In this document: one piece after another, positions 43,894-53,119 of the stretch
Layout: each line of letters opens with the position of its first letter
How positions within the stretch are numbered: position 1 is the first letter of the stretch
Source: Deltaproteobacteria bacterium
GTDB lineage: Bacteria; Desulfobacterota; Binatia; UBA9968
Reading direction: 5' to 3'
Assembly: GCA_016210115.1 (NCBI GenBank)
Contig: JACQUW010000266.1
Span: forward strand, 1 to 61,876
DNA: 61,876 nucleotides
Notes under the pieces: model-generated
What the model was told of the DNA's origin: nothing
The model's input: only the letters and a program-made list of their open reading frames with translations
Databases searched by the model: none
Program-made: the position numbers and the translations under genes

Positions 43894-44809
43894 TCAGAAA
43901 CCGTTCTTTTTTAGTTTTGTCGGGACCGAATTTGTTTTTCATCCTGGTTATCGCCTCAACAAATCTTGCGTGTGCCAGAGAGAAGTTCTTTTTGTCCCGA
44001 TGTATTAATGCGATTTCGGACTTTCCGAACAAGTGGCTGACGTCGCTCATTTTGAGGCGCGCCTCATTCCGTCCAGCCATACAGGTGTCATGGACCAAGC
44101 CGACTCCGAGACCGAGATTTACGTACTCCTTGATCGCAAAACAACTCCCCGCCTCAATAACTGTCTTTATCTCCAGGCCGTTATTGAAAAACACCTGGTT
44201 CACCGCGTGCCGAGTGGCCGATTGAGACGTCAGCAGAATAAGCTCATAGGATGCAAGGTCCGGTAGAGATAATCGTCTCCGCAGTGAGGCCGGATGACCA
44301 CACGGATAAATCGCGACCAACCCGGATCGAAACAGAGGGATTGTCTTTACAGTTTTTGGCAAACTTCCGTATCGGCCGATGCCGATGTCAGTCTGGTTTC
44401 GCATCACAAGCCCGAGAACGTCGGGAGAAGGCCTGGCCAGGAGGCTCAATCGGACCAAGGGATTATCCTTGACGAAAGCTGCAATCGCAGGCGCAAGGAA
44501 AAACGTCATGTCGGTGCCAAGCGCAACGGAGATGCTTCCGGCGCATATCCCTTTCTTTTCATGGAGCAGCGAGAGACTGTTATCGAGATCCTCCAAAATG
44601 CGCTGAACCTGCTCCAAAAACACTCTTCCATCTTCGGTCAAGGTAAGTTTATTCGGCCCGTGCTCGAATAATTTCACTGCCGCATCGGCTTCCAACTGCT
44701 TTAGACGAATGGATGCCGCCGCGGGAGTCAGGTTCAATTGGCTCGCAGCCTGTCTCAGGCTGCCCTTCTGGGCTATCAAGCAAAAAGTTCTGAGATGATT
44801 CAGGTCCAG
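43880..44809 (-). CDS. LysR-type transcriptional regulator
   Basis: This is a DNA-binding regulator of 309 residues. The N-terminal HTH (GSLRQAASQLNLTPAAASIRLKQLEADAAVKLFEHGP) and the effector-binding domain follow the family order. The usual start region reads DLNHLRTFCLIAQKGS, and it begins with CTG at 44809, directly after GGAGGATAT. Later in-frame starts (TTG 44779) would delete the first helix. I therefore propose a CTG start. It is divergent from etfB and is the best candidate to control the downstream island. Confidence 0.88.
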   Translation of the reverse strand: MDLNHLRTFCLIAQKGSLRQAASQLNLTPAAASIRLKQLEADAAVKLFEHGPNKLTLTEDGRVFLEQVQRILEDLDNSLSLLHEKKGICAGSISVALGTDMTFFLAPAIAAFVKDNPLVRLSLLARPSPDVLGLVMRNQTDIGIGRYGSLPKTVKTIPLFRSGLVAIYPCGHPASLRRRLSLPDLASYELILLTSQSATRHAVNQVFFNNGLEIKTVIEAGSCFAIKEYVNLGLGVGLVHDTCMAGRNEARLKMSDVSHLFGKSEIALIHRDKKNFSLAHARFVEAITRMKNKFGPDKTKKERFLKGSI

Positions 44810-44865
44810 ATATCCTCCGATTGAGCTTAAAGAACATTTAACCTGGGTTTATATTAGTTCAAGTC

Positions 44866-44895
44866 TTGACGGCGGGCAATTGCATCCGATACGGT
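44866..44895 (+). promoter_or_regulatory. Possible promoter of the etf-ComA island
   Basis: TTGACG at 44866-44871 is followed, 18 bases on, by TACGGT at 44890-44895. The -10 match is weak. It lies in the LysR-etfB divergent gap, where LysR sites are expected. Confidence 0.35.
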
Positions 44896-44909
44896 ACGCT
44901 CCGGAGCGT
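44896..44909. promoter_or_regulatory. 14-base palindrome upstream of etfB
   Basis: ACGCTCCGGAGCGT is a perfect palindrome just downstream of the putative promoter and 22 bases before the etfB start. It may be an operator or form a hairpin in the leader RNA. Confidence 0.45.
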
Positions 44910-44931
44910 GGTATCCATTGGCTGAGCGCGT

Positions 44932-45714
44932 ATGAAGATTGCCGTTTGCGTTAAAGCGGTGCCGGGTAGGCTTGATCCCAAGGCTGTGGCTGCGAATAAG
45001 GGCTCCTTCGCCGTAACAAGCGGCAAGGCTCTTATTAACGAGTCGGATGAGTCTGCCGTTGAGGAGGCTCTTGCGTTGAAAAAGACGGCCGGCGGCCAGG
45101 TTGTGGCCGTCTCCGTGGGTGGCTCTGGGGCGCAGGACGTTTTGTGCAAAGTCTCCGCAAAGGGTGTGGACCGGACCATAAGAGTGGACGCGACTTTCCT
45201 TAATCCGGCGCGTACGGCGCTCATCTTGGCTTCAGTCATCCAAAGGGAAGGCTGCGAACTCATATTGGCGGGGGTCGAATCGCTTGACGTGATGAATTCA
45301 TGTGTCGCCGGCATGGTTGCCGGGCTTCTGAGAGTGCCGTTTTGCTTCGCAGTCACCGGCCTCGAAATGGCCGGAAAAGGCCGCATCCTCGTTACCAAGG
45401 AAGTCGGAGGAGGGACACGCAAGAAACTGGACGTGCCTTTGCCGGCAGTCCTGGCGATTCAGCCTGGGATTCGCCCCCTTTCGTATCCTCCAGCCGCGTT
45501 GGTGATTATGGCGAAAAGGAGACCGGCCAATATCATAAAGCTCGCGGATCTTGGAATAGAGGACGAGCTTCGAAAGAGACCGGAGTGGGCGATTGACACG
45601 GTCTATGTGGAGGAAAAGAGGGGAGCGGCGGCGGTGACGATGCTTGAGGGATCTGTGCGAGATGCCGCCCGGCGGATACTTTCGTTGACCAAAGACAAAC
45701 TCGCCGGCGCGTGA
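44932..45714 (+). CDS. etfB: Electron-transfer flavoprotein beta subunit
   Basis: EtfB forms the AMP-binding half of ETF, which carries electrons from flavin dehydrogenases. The product has 260 residues. KIAVCVKAVPG, INESDESAVEEALALKK and the later AGVESLDVMNSCVAGMVAGLL match the family, as does GGTRKKLDVPLPAVLAIQPG. The start is ATG 44932. It is followed ten bases on by etfA. Its partner dehydrogenase could be the flavoprotein further down this island. Confidence 0.93.
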   Translation: MKIAVCVKAVPGRLDPKAVAANKGSFAVTSGKALINESDESAVEEALALKKTAGGQVVAVSVGGSGAQDVLCKVSAKGVDRTIRVDATFLNPARTALILASVIQREGCELILAGVESLDVMNSCVAGMVAGLLRVPFCFAVTGLEMAGKGRILVTKEVGGGTRKKLDVPLPAVLAIQPGIRPLSYPPAALVIMAKRRPANIIKLADLGIEDELRKRPEWAIDTVYVEEKRGAAAVTMLEGSVRDAARRILSLTKDKLAGA

Positions 45715-45736
45715 GCCTGATCGGTTGGCAATCTAT

Positions 45737-46735
45737 ATGAATGCATCCAACGTCCTAGCTGTGATGGAAACCAGAGGTGGCCTGAATCCGCTGAATCGTT
45801 TGCTCGTGAGTCAGGGCCGTATTCTGGCCGGGTCGTTCGGAGGAGAATTGATTGCTCTGGTTTACGGAACAGATCTCGACGGCGTCATCGAGGAATTGCA
45901 GAAGCAATGTATCGACGTCCTCGCTGTGGTTCGTCATCCTTCTTTGGTCTATCCAGAGGCCGGCCAAATGGTCAAAGCCATCCAAAAAGTCCACAGCGAC
46001 TTCCCGTTGCGAACAGTCTTGCTGGGCCACGACCATCTGGGGATCGAAACGGGGTGCTTGTTGTCAGCGCTCTGGTCTTCCAGTTTCACCGGAAATTGTC
46101 TCGCTGCCGGGATCAGCCCGGAAGGGGATCTCTTTTGCATCCGGCCGATGTTCAGTGGAACCGTCAACGCGAAGCTTAAGATCGTCGGGCAACGCCCGTA
46201 TATTTTGACATTTCAGCCGACTATCGAGAAGTCCCCACCCCAGGATTCTCGCGGCTGCAGGCTGCTTGCTTACGACTTCGACAACTCGGACCTGGAAGGG
46301 TACCCATCGGCTAACACGGTGGAAATTCTTGGAGCTGAGACTGACAGCAGCGAGATCTCGAAAGCTAGAATTGTTCTTGCTGTGGGGCGGGGAATCGGCA
46401 CAGCCGAAAATCTACCGTCGATATTCGATATCGCTGAATCCCTAGGAGCCTCGGTTGCTTGTTCAAGACCGCTTGTTGATCTTGGTTGGCTCCCGTCGAA
46501 ACATCTCGTAGGCATTTCCGGGGCGACCATTTCGCCAAAGGTCTACGTTGCGCTCGGAATTTCCGGCGCTGCTCAACATTTGGCCGGCATGATGAGCTCT
46601 GAACTTGTCATCGCAGTCAATAGAGACCCGCAGGCGCCGATTTTTAACTATGCTCATTACGGCTTAGTTGCCGATGTGCATGAAGTGCTGCCGGTCTTAA
46701 GAGACGAAATAGAGAACATGATCCAGACGCAGTAA
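45737..46735 (+). CDS. etfA: Electron-transfer flavoprotein alpha subunit
   Basis: EtfA binds the FAD of the ETF dimer. The product has 332 residues. The N-terminal domain begins NVLAVMETRGGLNP, and the C-terminal FAD domain carries SGATISPKVYVALGISGAAQHLAGM and AVNRDPQAPIFNYAHYGLVADVHEVLP. I chose the ATG at 45737 over the TTG at 45725 because it matches the usual EtfA opening. It makes a complete ETF with etfB. Confidence 0.93.
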   Translation: MNASNVLAVMETRGGLNPLNRLLVSQGRILAGSFGGELIALVYGTDLDGVIEELQKQCIDVLAVVRHPSLVYPEAGQMVKAIQKVHSDFPLRTVLLGHDHLGIETGCLLSALWSSSFTGNCLAAGISPEGDLFCIRPMFSGTVNAKLKIVGQRPYILTFQPTIEKSPPQDSRGCRLLAYDFDNSDLEGYPSANTVEILGAETDSSEISKARIVLAVGRGIGTAENLPSIFDIAESLGASVACSRPLVDLGWLPSKHLVGISGATISPKVYVALGISGAAQHLAGMMSSELVIAVNRDPQAPIFNYAHYGLVADVHEVLPVLRDEIENMIQTQ

Positions 46736-46758
46736 AAATTAAAAAAGGAGGAATTCTT

Positions 46759-47646
46759 ATGAAAAGACTCATGCATGATATTCTCGAACTTCCACAGCGA
46801 TCGGAGAAGCCTAGAAAGAAAGGGCTTACGATGGTTTTGGACCGGGCATGGATTGCAGCCGGTTCCGAGCTGGTCGCCGCATATAAGGACTACATCGATC
46901 TCGCAAAATCTACGGCACAGTGTCTATGGGTCGACGAGGCAATTATCCGGAGGAACATCAAGACCTATAGAGACCTAGGCGTCGACGTGCAAATAGGCGG
47001 CATTCCGTACGAGATCGCCGTTCTTCAGGGAAAGCAAAAACAGTACATGGAGAGGGCCAAGGAGTTAGGAACGAACGTTGTGGAAGTGGAAAGTCACGCC
47101 GCCGGGCTCTCGCTGGAGCAGATGAAAGCGGAGGTCAGGAGGCTAAAGGAGGAAGGATTCGGCGTCGTAGGCGAGGTGGGCGCCAAGTGGGTGGATTACG
47201 ATGAGACCCGACCTGACAGGAACTCCGTCTATATCGATAAGGTCGTGAACCAGATGAAGGAGCTGCTGGAAGCAGGGGCCGACCATGTTTACTGGGAAGG
47301 AATGGTCGTGCGCGCCCTTTTGGGCAACCGGTTGGAAAACAAACCGGGCCAGGAACAATTCCTCAAGGTCGTTGATTCGGTGGGGGCAGATCGCATTATC
47401 TTCGAAATGTGGAGCGCCAGGGGCAATCCGAACAGCCCGCTTTGGGCCTGGCTTGTCACTCACCTGGGCCCCGACGTTAACCTGGCCAATATTCCGGTTC
47501 AGGATATCGCGCAACTCGAGTCGATCCGAAGGGGCTGCAGTTTCGATCCGGGGCATCCTTTCTTGCGCTGGTTAAAGCATGAAAAGCCAACTCGCAACTG
47601 GTGGGAGGTTCCGTCGCCGGATTACACGGTCGACCTCCCTGGTTAA
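46759..47646 (+). CDS. ComA-family phosphosulfolactate synthase-like protein (copy 1)
   Basis: This TIM-barrel protein of 295 residues belongs to the ComA family, which adds sulfite to phosphoenolpyruvate to give phosphosulfolactate. The family start RSEKPRKKGLTMVLD, the YIDLAKSTAQ strand, VQIGGIPYEIAV, VVEVESHAAGLSLEQM and the C-terminal LGPDVNLANI are recognisable. The family motif SEVGKK reads GEVGAK here, so one of two Lys is lost. It has an extra Trp-rich C-terminal tail (RWLKHEKPTRNWWEVPSPDY). An excellent AGGAGG site precedes the ATG. The substrate may differ from that of true ComA. Confidence 0.87.
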   Translation: MKRLMHDILELPQRSEKPRKKGLTMVLDRAWIAAGSELVAAYKDYIDLAKSTAQCLWVDEAIIRRNIKTYRDLGVDVQIGGIPYEIAVLQGKQKQYMERAKELGTNVVEVESHAAGLSLEQMKAEVRRLKEEGFGVVGEVGAKWVDYDETRPDRNSVYIDKVVNQMKELLEAGADHVYWEGMVVRALLGNRLENKPGQEQFLKVVDSVGADRIIFEMWSARGNPNSPLWAWLVTHLGPDVNLANIPVQDIAQLESIRRGCSFDPGHPFLRWLKHEKPTRNWWEVPSPDYTVDLPG

Positions 47647-47720
47647 AGAGAGCGCGGCGATAAACAAAACTGATCTGGCTATTTATCGATTTATCAATAT
47701 TCCTGAAGGAGAAAACCTAG

Positions 47721-48668
47721 ATGAGCAAGACCCTGACTCATGAGTACCTTGGAATTTCCGTATCCGAGCGCTCCCGCAAGCCGCGCTCCCGCGGGATCAC
47801 GATGGTCATCGATTCGGGTGAGTCCTGGCAGTTTGAACAGGGAATACTCGATGCGTGGGCGGAATATATTGATGTCGTCAAGCTTACGATCCGGCATCTG
47901 CTGCAGCCGGTAGACGTTCTAAAGAAGAAAATCGAGACTTTCAGGAGCTACAATATCGACGCGCAACCGGGAGGCATCATCATCGAGGTGGCGAGGTTTC
48001 AGCACCACGGCGCGGAATTTCTCGGTAAATTGAAGGATCTGGGCTTCACGCAGGTGGAAATCTCAGCTTCAACGACCGAGCGGCGGGGAATGGACGAGGA
48101 AGTCGCTTTCACAAAGACAGCCAAGAATCTCGGTTTTAAAGTCATTGGAGAAATCGGAAAGAAGGTTTTTGAGGGAGATTCTACCCGGGTCGATGCCGTC
48201 ACTTTAAACGTGAAAGAATGCGTCAATCAGAGCAAACAGCTCCTGGATGCCGGCGCCGACAGAGTTTATTTCGAAGGTCATGTGCTCAGGAGAGTGCTCG
48301 GAGACTCTGCGAGCGACATTTTAAAAAAGCAGTCAACGGGCACCAAGCAGTTTTCGGAAGTGGTTAACGCCATAGGCCAGGATCGGTTCGTCTTCGAGTG
48401 TTCGGCTATGGTGCCGCGCAAGACGCGCCGGGCAATGCATTTTTGGTACATTTACCAGTTCGGACCTGATGTCAACATCGGCAACGCGAGGATCGAAGAG
48501 ATCTCCACGCTCGAGTCCATACGCCGAGGCATGTATCCGGTCTTTGGATTCGGCCCTGCCGGCGATCACCCCTGGATCACCTCGACGGCCTCGCATGACG
48601 GCCACGCCTCGGAGGGCTGGTGGCGGGAGTTCCCGTTGAAGGATGAAGTGGATCCGCTATCCGGGTAA
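47721..48668 (+). CDS. ComA-family protein (copy 2, divergent)
   Basis: The protein has 315 residues and the same ComA-type barrel, but it is only distantly similar to copies 1 and 3. It opens SRKPRSRGITMVID. It keeps GEIGKK with both Lys, and ends QFGPDVNIGNARIEEISTLESIRRG with a Trp-containing tail (EGWWREF). The retained GKK makes this the copy closest to catalytic ComA. It is preceded by AAGGAG and follows copy 1 by 74 bases. The sister copies may have a different role or need it as a partner. Confidence 0.85.
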   Translation: MSKTLTHEYLGISVSERSRKPRSRGITMVIDSGESWQFEQGILDAWAEYIDVVKLTIRHLLQPVDVLKKKIETFRSYNIDAQPGGIIIEVARFQHHGAEFLGKLKDLGFTQVEISASTTERRGMDEEVAFTKTAKNLGFKVIGEIGKKVFEGDSTRVDAVTLNVKECVNQSKQLLDAGADRVYFEGHVLRRVLGDSASDILKKQSTGTKQFSEVVNAIGQDRFVFECSAMVPRKTRRAMHFWYIYQFGPDVNIGNARIEEISTLESIRRGMYPVFGFGPAGDHPWITSTASHDGHASEGWWREFPLKDEVDPLSG

Positions 48669-48720
48669 ACCTGAATCAACGGGTTAGAACGTAGTATTTT
48701 GTACGGCCGGCAACAGCTAT

Positions 48721-49857
48721 ATGCGTGCACACTATTCTGGTGACAAAGGGTCGTTCGCGAAACTTCTAAGAGTAGTGTCTGTTATCTTGATCTCGGGCCT
48801 GGTTTTGATTGGCTCCGGTGAACTCTTTGGCGGTGAAGCGCCCTACTATAAGGGCAAGACACTGGTTCTTGTTAACAACTTCTCTGCTGGCGGTTCCTCG
48901 GATGTGTGGAGCCGGCTCATGGCCAGGCACATCGGGAGGTTTATCCCGGGAAACCCGACAGTCATCGTGCAAAATATGCCTGGGGCAGGCGGTCTGCTTG
49001 CGTATCAGTGGCTTGGGAAGGCGGCAAAGGGAGATGGTCTTACAATCGCGACCTTTGGCGGCGGATTAGCTCGCGGACAGGCGGTTGGGGAATTCCCCAA
49101 AGGCGCGCGGGACCTCCGTGAAATGGGGATCATAGCCGGAGTCCAAGACACGGACGTTACTTTTGCCCGTAAGGCTGTCTTTCCAAGCGGCTACAAGAGT
49201 TTTTTGACCCCTGCAACCCGACCGGTTGTTATCGGCAATTTAGCTGGAGAGGAAGATAGTTATGTCCGGGATGCGGCCATCATGGCCATGTTCGGTCTCA
49301 GGCGCGGACGGGATGCGGATTTCATTCAGGTGGCGGGTTTTCCCGGCGGTAACGATGCATACCTTGCCATGGGGCGGGGTGAGATAGATGTTTATGTAAC
49401 AAGGGTTGCCGGGTATAGAAGAACTCCGTTACAAGAGGTCCGCGCGGGGAATTGGGTTCCGTTATGGCAAGGTGGAATTGTAACCGGAGCTGGTGATATT
49501 GTTCGCGACCAGGGAGTCAGGGATGTTCCTGCTTTCGATGAGGTCTTTAAGGAGCTGACTCGGAAACCTCCTGCCGCACAATATTGGGAATATATTTTGT
49601 GGCTGACGCGAGGAAAAGGGGCGACACGTTTCGTGTTAGCTCCTCCCGGCACGCCAAAGGAACTGATCTCCTTGCTTACAACAGCTTGCGCCCAGATGCT
49701 GAAGGATCCCAAATATCTGTTTGAGCAGGAAAAGATCTTTGGGACCGCAGAAGAGGTTATGTACCTCGGGGAAGAGGCCCGCCGTCGCATTGAGCGAATC
49801 CTGGACAAGCCGGCTGCAGTTGACCAGGTGATAAAGGAGCTGACTTTCCGAAGATAG
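48721..49857 (+). CDS. TctC/Bug-type binding protein (copy 1)
   Basis: This is a periplasmic solute-binding protein of the tripartite tricarboxylate transporter class, 378 residues long. A signal peptide spans about 1-37 (LLRVVSVILISGLVLIGSGELFGGE). The typical first strand is KGKTLVLVNNFSAGGSSDVWSRLMARHIGRFIPGNPTVIVQNMPGAGGLLAYQWL. A long insertion before RGRDADFIQVAGFPGGNDAYLAMGRGE is shared by all three copies here. It binds a carboxylate and delivers it to the TctA/TctB permease. It follows a ComA copy. Confidence 0.88.
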   Translation: MRAHYSGDKGSFAKLLRVVSVILISGLVLIGSGELFGGEAPYYKGKTLVLVNNFSAGGSSDVWSRLMARHIGRFIPGNPTVIVQNMPGAGGLLAYQWLGKAAKGDGLTIATFGGGLARGQAVGEFPKGARDLREMGIIAGVQDTDVTFARKAVFPSGYKSFLTPATRPVVIGNLAGEEDSYVRDAAIMAMFGLRRGRDADFIQVAGFPGGNDAYLAMGRGEIDVYVTRVAGYRRTPLQEVRAGNWVPLWQGGIVTGAGDIVRDQGVRDVPAFDEVFKELTRKPPAAQYWEYILWLTRGKGATRFVLAPPGTPKELISLLTTACAQMLKDPKYLFEQEKIFGTAEEVMYLGEEARRRIERILDKPAAVDQVIKELTFRR

Positions 49858-49892
49858 ATTTCCAAAAAAAAGAGTGGCGAAAGGAGTCAGTA

Positions 49893-50798
49893 ATGGGAAA
49901 GTTTCTTCACGATGTTTTAGACCTCCCTCAGAGATCGGAGAAACCCAGAAAAGCGGGGCTCACGATACTTATCGTTCCTCCTTCTCTGGAGGGGGTTCCG
50001 GGCCCAATAAGGGTCTATCGGGACTACATTGACAAGGTCAAATTTACCGTCCAGTGCCTGTGGGTCGACGAAGAGATTATGGCCAAGAACATACGCGGAT
50101 ATCGGGATCTGGGCATCGATGTACAGATCGGCGGAGTCCCTTATGAGTTGGCTATAGTGCAGGGCAGGCAAAAAGAGTTTCTGGAAAAGGCGCGATCACT
50201 CGGCGTCAATGTCATCGAGGTGGAGAGTCATGCGGTGGGACTTTCGCTAAAACAAATGAGAGAAGAGGTGCAGAGGCTCAAGGAGGTCGGATTCCAGGTC
50301 GTGGGTGAGGTTGGAGCGAAATGGGTCGAGGCCGATGACACGCGTGAGGTGCAGGACCGGGTCGTGGTCGATAAAGTCGTGCGCAAAATGCAGGGTCTCC
50401 TCGATGGGGGAGCTGACTACGTTTACTGGGAAGGCATGGTGGTCAGGGAGTTGATCGGAAACCAGCTTGAAAACAAGGCCGGGCAAAAGCAGCTTGTGGA
50501 AGTCGCCCAGGCTGTGGGGCCTGAAAAAATTCTGTTCGAAGTTTGGGACGCGCGCTCAGGCGGAGATAGTCAGATCTGGGCCTGGCTCATTGGCCAGTTC
50601 GGGCCTGACGTCAACATCGGCAATGTCTCCGTTACCGAGGTTGCCCGGCTCGAATGCGCGCGGCGGGGATGTATCTATGATCCGGGCCATCCGTATCTGC
50701 GCTGGTACAGCCAGGGGAAACCAACGCAACAATGGTGGAAGATGCCATTTCCGGACTACAGGGTTGACATTCAACGGCCGCCGGTGTGGCGCTCATAG
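49893..50798 (+). CDS. ComA-family protein (copy 3)
   Basis: The protein has 301 residues and is close to copy 1 across the whole length: DLPQRSEKPRKAGLTILI, VQCLWVDEEIMAKNIRGYRDLGIDVQIGGVPYEL, VIEVESHAVGLSLKQM and the Trp-rich tail. It has the same GEVGAK change at the family motif. AAAGGAG precedes the ATG. The high similarity to copy 1 and the interposed binding protein suggest duplication of a ComA-binding-protein pair. Confidence 0.87.
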   Translation: MGKFLHDVLDLPQRSEKPRKAGLTILIVPPSLEGVPGPIRVYRDYIDKVKFTVQCLWVDEEIMAKNIRGYRDLGIDVQIGGVPYELAIVQGRQKEFLEKARSLGVNVIEVESHAVGLSLKQMREEVQRLKEVGFQVVGEVGAKWVEADDTREVQDRVVVDKVVRKMQGLLDGGADYVYWEGMVVRELIGNQLENKAGQKQLVEVAQAVGPEKILFEVWDARSGGDSQIWAWLIGQFGPDVNIGNVSVTEVARLECARRGCIYDPGHPYLRWYSQGKPTQQWWKMPFPDYRVDIQRPPVWRS

Positions 50799-50809
50799 GA
50801 AGAAGGAGG

Positions 50810-51928
50810 ATGGCGAGAAGGAGGCTTTCATTGGGAGATCGTCTGCGGCCGCAGTTCGCTTCAGTGCTCGCAGGCCTGCTTCTGATAGTGGCGCCGGTTA
50901 ACGGCGCCGAAGAGGCTCCTTACAAAGGAAAGACTCTCGTTCTTCTCAACAATTTCTCTCCCGGAGGGTCCTCCGATGTGTGGGCACGGCTCATCGCGAG
51001 GCACATCGGGACATTTATACCGGGTTCCCCAAATGTCATTGTGCAGAATATGCCGGGAGCGGTAGGCATGGCTGCTTATCAATGGCTTGGCAGAGTAGCG
51101 AAGCCGGACGGCTTGACGATCGGGGCTTTTGGCGGCGCGTTGGCTGCAAAACAGGCGACGGGAGGTTTTCCCAAAGGGGCGCTCGATCTCCGGGAACTGG
51201 AGATTATTGCGAGCGTTCAGGATACGGATGTTTTTTTTGCGCGAAAGGCGGTCTTTCCCCGGAGCTACAAAAGCTTTCTGTCGCCGGTAAAGCTGCCCAT
51301 CGTGATTGCAAACCTGGGTGGCCGTATCGACGACAGCTACATCCGGGACGCTTCTATCATGGCGCTATTTGGGTTGAGGCGAGGCCGGGATGCTGATTTC
51401 ATACAGGTGGCTGGATTTCCCGGCGGCAATGATGCTTATCTCGCTATGGGCCGGGGCGAGGTCGATTTGTATGTCACTCGAGTCGCTGGGTACCGGCAGA
51501 CACCGCTTCAGGAAGTCAAAGCAGGCAACTGGGTTCCTCTGTGGCAGGGTGGGATTCTCGATAGCAAGGGCCCGTTTGCTCGAGATCCTGGCGTCAGAGA
51601 GATTCCGACGTTTGTGGAGGCATTCGAGGCGCTGACTGGAAGATCTCCCTCCGGACCGTATTGGGAATACGTCAAGTGGCAAGCAACGTCGCGCAGCGCA
51701 ACCCGCTTCGTGGCAGCGCCTCCCGGCCTGCCGAAACGAATCGGGTTAGTGCTCACCACGGCTTGGGCTCAGATGCTGAAGGATCCCAAGTACCTCGCCG
51801 AACAGAAGAAAGTGTTTGGTACAGAGGAAGACATAACATATCTTGGCGAAGAAGCCCGGCGCCGGATTGAGCAAATACTCGAAAAGCCCGCCATAGTTGA
51901 CAAGGTGATGAAGGAGTTCAGGAAATAG
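50810..51928 (+). CDS. TctC/Bug-type binding protein (copy 2)
   Basis: This is a periplasmic binding protein of about 372 residues with signal peptide LRPQFASVLAGLLLIVAPVNGA. The shared motifs KGKTLVLLNNFSPGGSSDVWARL, NMPGAVGMAAYQWL and GFPGGNDAYLAMGRGE match copies 1 and 3. The start may be ATG 50810, whose GGAGG is too close, or TTG 50831, with GGAGG at proper spacing. Either keeps the signal peptide. Confidence 0.86.
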   Translation: MARRRLSLGDRLRPQFASVLAGLLLIVAPVNGAEEAPYKGKTLVLLNNFSPGGSSDVWARLIARHIGTFIPGSPNVIVQNMPGAVGMAAYQWLGRVAKPDGLTIGAFGGALAAKQATGGFPKGALDLRELEIIASVQDTDVFFARKAVFPRSYKSFLSPVKLPIVIANLGGRIDDSYIRDASIMALFGLRRGRDADFIQVAGFPGGNDAYLAMGRGEVDLYVTRVAGYRQTPLQEVKAGNWVPLWQGGILDSKGPFARDPGVREIPTFVEAFEALTGRSPSGPYWEYVKWQATSRSATRFVAAPPGLPKRIGLVLTTAWAQMLKDPKYLAEQKKVFGTEEDITYLGEEARRRIEQILEKPAIVDKVMKEFRK

Positions 51929-51982
51929 CATTTCAAACTCACTTCATGAAGATAGAGCGTATCTGAGATCGAAGGAGGCGAG

Positions 51983-53119
51983 GTGACGCGGTTCATGAGA
52001 ATACAAGAGAAACAGACAGGGTTGTATAAGCTTTCCCGGCCGGTGCTTTTGCGGATGGGATTTCTTGCCTTGTTGCTACTGATGGGAAGTCCTCTTCATA
52101 GCGCTGAAGAGCCTTATTATAAAGGGAAGAGTCTCGTTCTGCTCAACAACTACTCGCCTGGCGGTTCCTCGGATGTGTGGGCGCGTTTGATGGCCAGACA
52201 CATCGGCAGGTTTATTCCGGGCTCGCCGGCTGTGATTGTTCAGAATATGCCGGGAGCTAACGGTCTTATTGCTTATCAATGGCTTGGCAAAGTGGCGAAG
52301 CCCGATGGAATGACGATCGGCGCGTTCGGCGGAGGTTTGGCTACGAGCCAGGCGACAGGGGAGTTCCCCAAAGAAGCGCGCGACATTCGTGAAATGGAGA
52401 TCATTGCCGGAATTCAGGATACCGATGTTTTTTTTGCAAGAAAGGCAGTCTTCCCCCTGGGTTACAAAAGTTTCTTGAAACCTACGAAACGCCCGGTTGT
52501 GATTGCGAATTTAAAACCGGATGACAGCTATGTAAGAGACGCTGCGACGATGGCGTTATTCAATCTGAAAAGAGGTCGAGATGCCGATTTTATCCAGGTG
52601 GCTGGTTATCCCGGCGGCAATGATGCCTATCTTGCGATGGGTCGCGGCGAGGCCGATTTATACGTCACTCGGGTTGCCGGCTACAGGCAGACGCCACTCC
52701 AAGAAATCCAGGCGGGCAATTGGGTTCCGCTCTGGCAGGGCGGAATCATCACAGGGACCGGACAGGTTTTTCGAGACCCAGGAGTCAAAGAACTGCTGTC
52801 CTTCGTAGAAGCCTATGAGGCACTGACCGGAAAGTTACCCTCGGGCCCATATTGGGAGTACATCAAGTGGCGCACGATTTCCAAGGGTGCCACGCGGTTT
52901 GTCATAGCGCCTCCGGGTACTGCAAAGGGAGTAATATCTTTACTGACCACGGCCTGGGCTCAGATGCTAAAGGATTCAAAATACCTGGCCGAGCAGAAAA
53001 AAGTGTTTGGGAGCGAGGAAGACATCATGTTTCTTGGGGAAGAGGCTCGCCGGCGGATCGAGCAAATATTGAACAAGCCGGCGACAGTGGACAAGGTGAT
53101 GAAGGAATTCGTCAAGTAG
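51983..53119 (+). CDS. TctC/Bug-type binding protein (copy 3)
   Basis: The protein has 378 residues and a signal peptide (about 12-33). It has the same first strand and the same GYPGGNDAYLAMGRGE segment as the other copies. The start is GTG 51983 with GGAGG at good spacing. Three adjacent binding proteins with one permease pair suggest that related substrates are offered to the same TctA/TctB channel. Confidence 0.88.
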   Translation: MTRFMRIQEKQTGLYKLSRPVLLRMGFLALLLLMGSPLHSAEEPYYKGKSLVLLNNYSPGGSSDVWARLMARHIGRFIPGSPAVIVQNMPGANGLIAYQWLGKVAKPDGMTIGAFGGGLATSQATGEFPKEARDIREMEIIAGIQDTDVFFARKAVFPLGYKSFLKPTKRPVVIANLKPDDSYVRDAATMALFNLKRGRDADFIQVAGYPGGNDAYLAMGRGEADLYVTRVAGYRQTPLQEIQAGNWVPLWQGGIITGTGQVFRDPGVKELLSFVEAYEALTGKLPSGPYWEYIKWRTISKGATRFVIAPPGTAKGVISLLTTAWAQMLKDSKYLAEQKKVFGSEEDIMFLGEEARRRIEQILNKPATVDKVMKEFVK

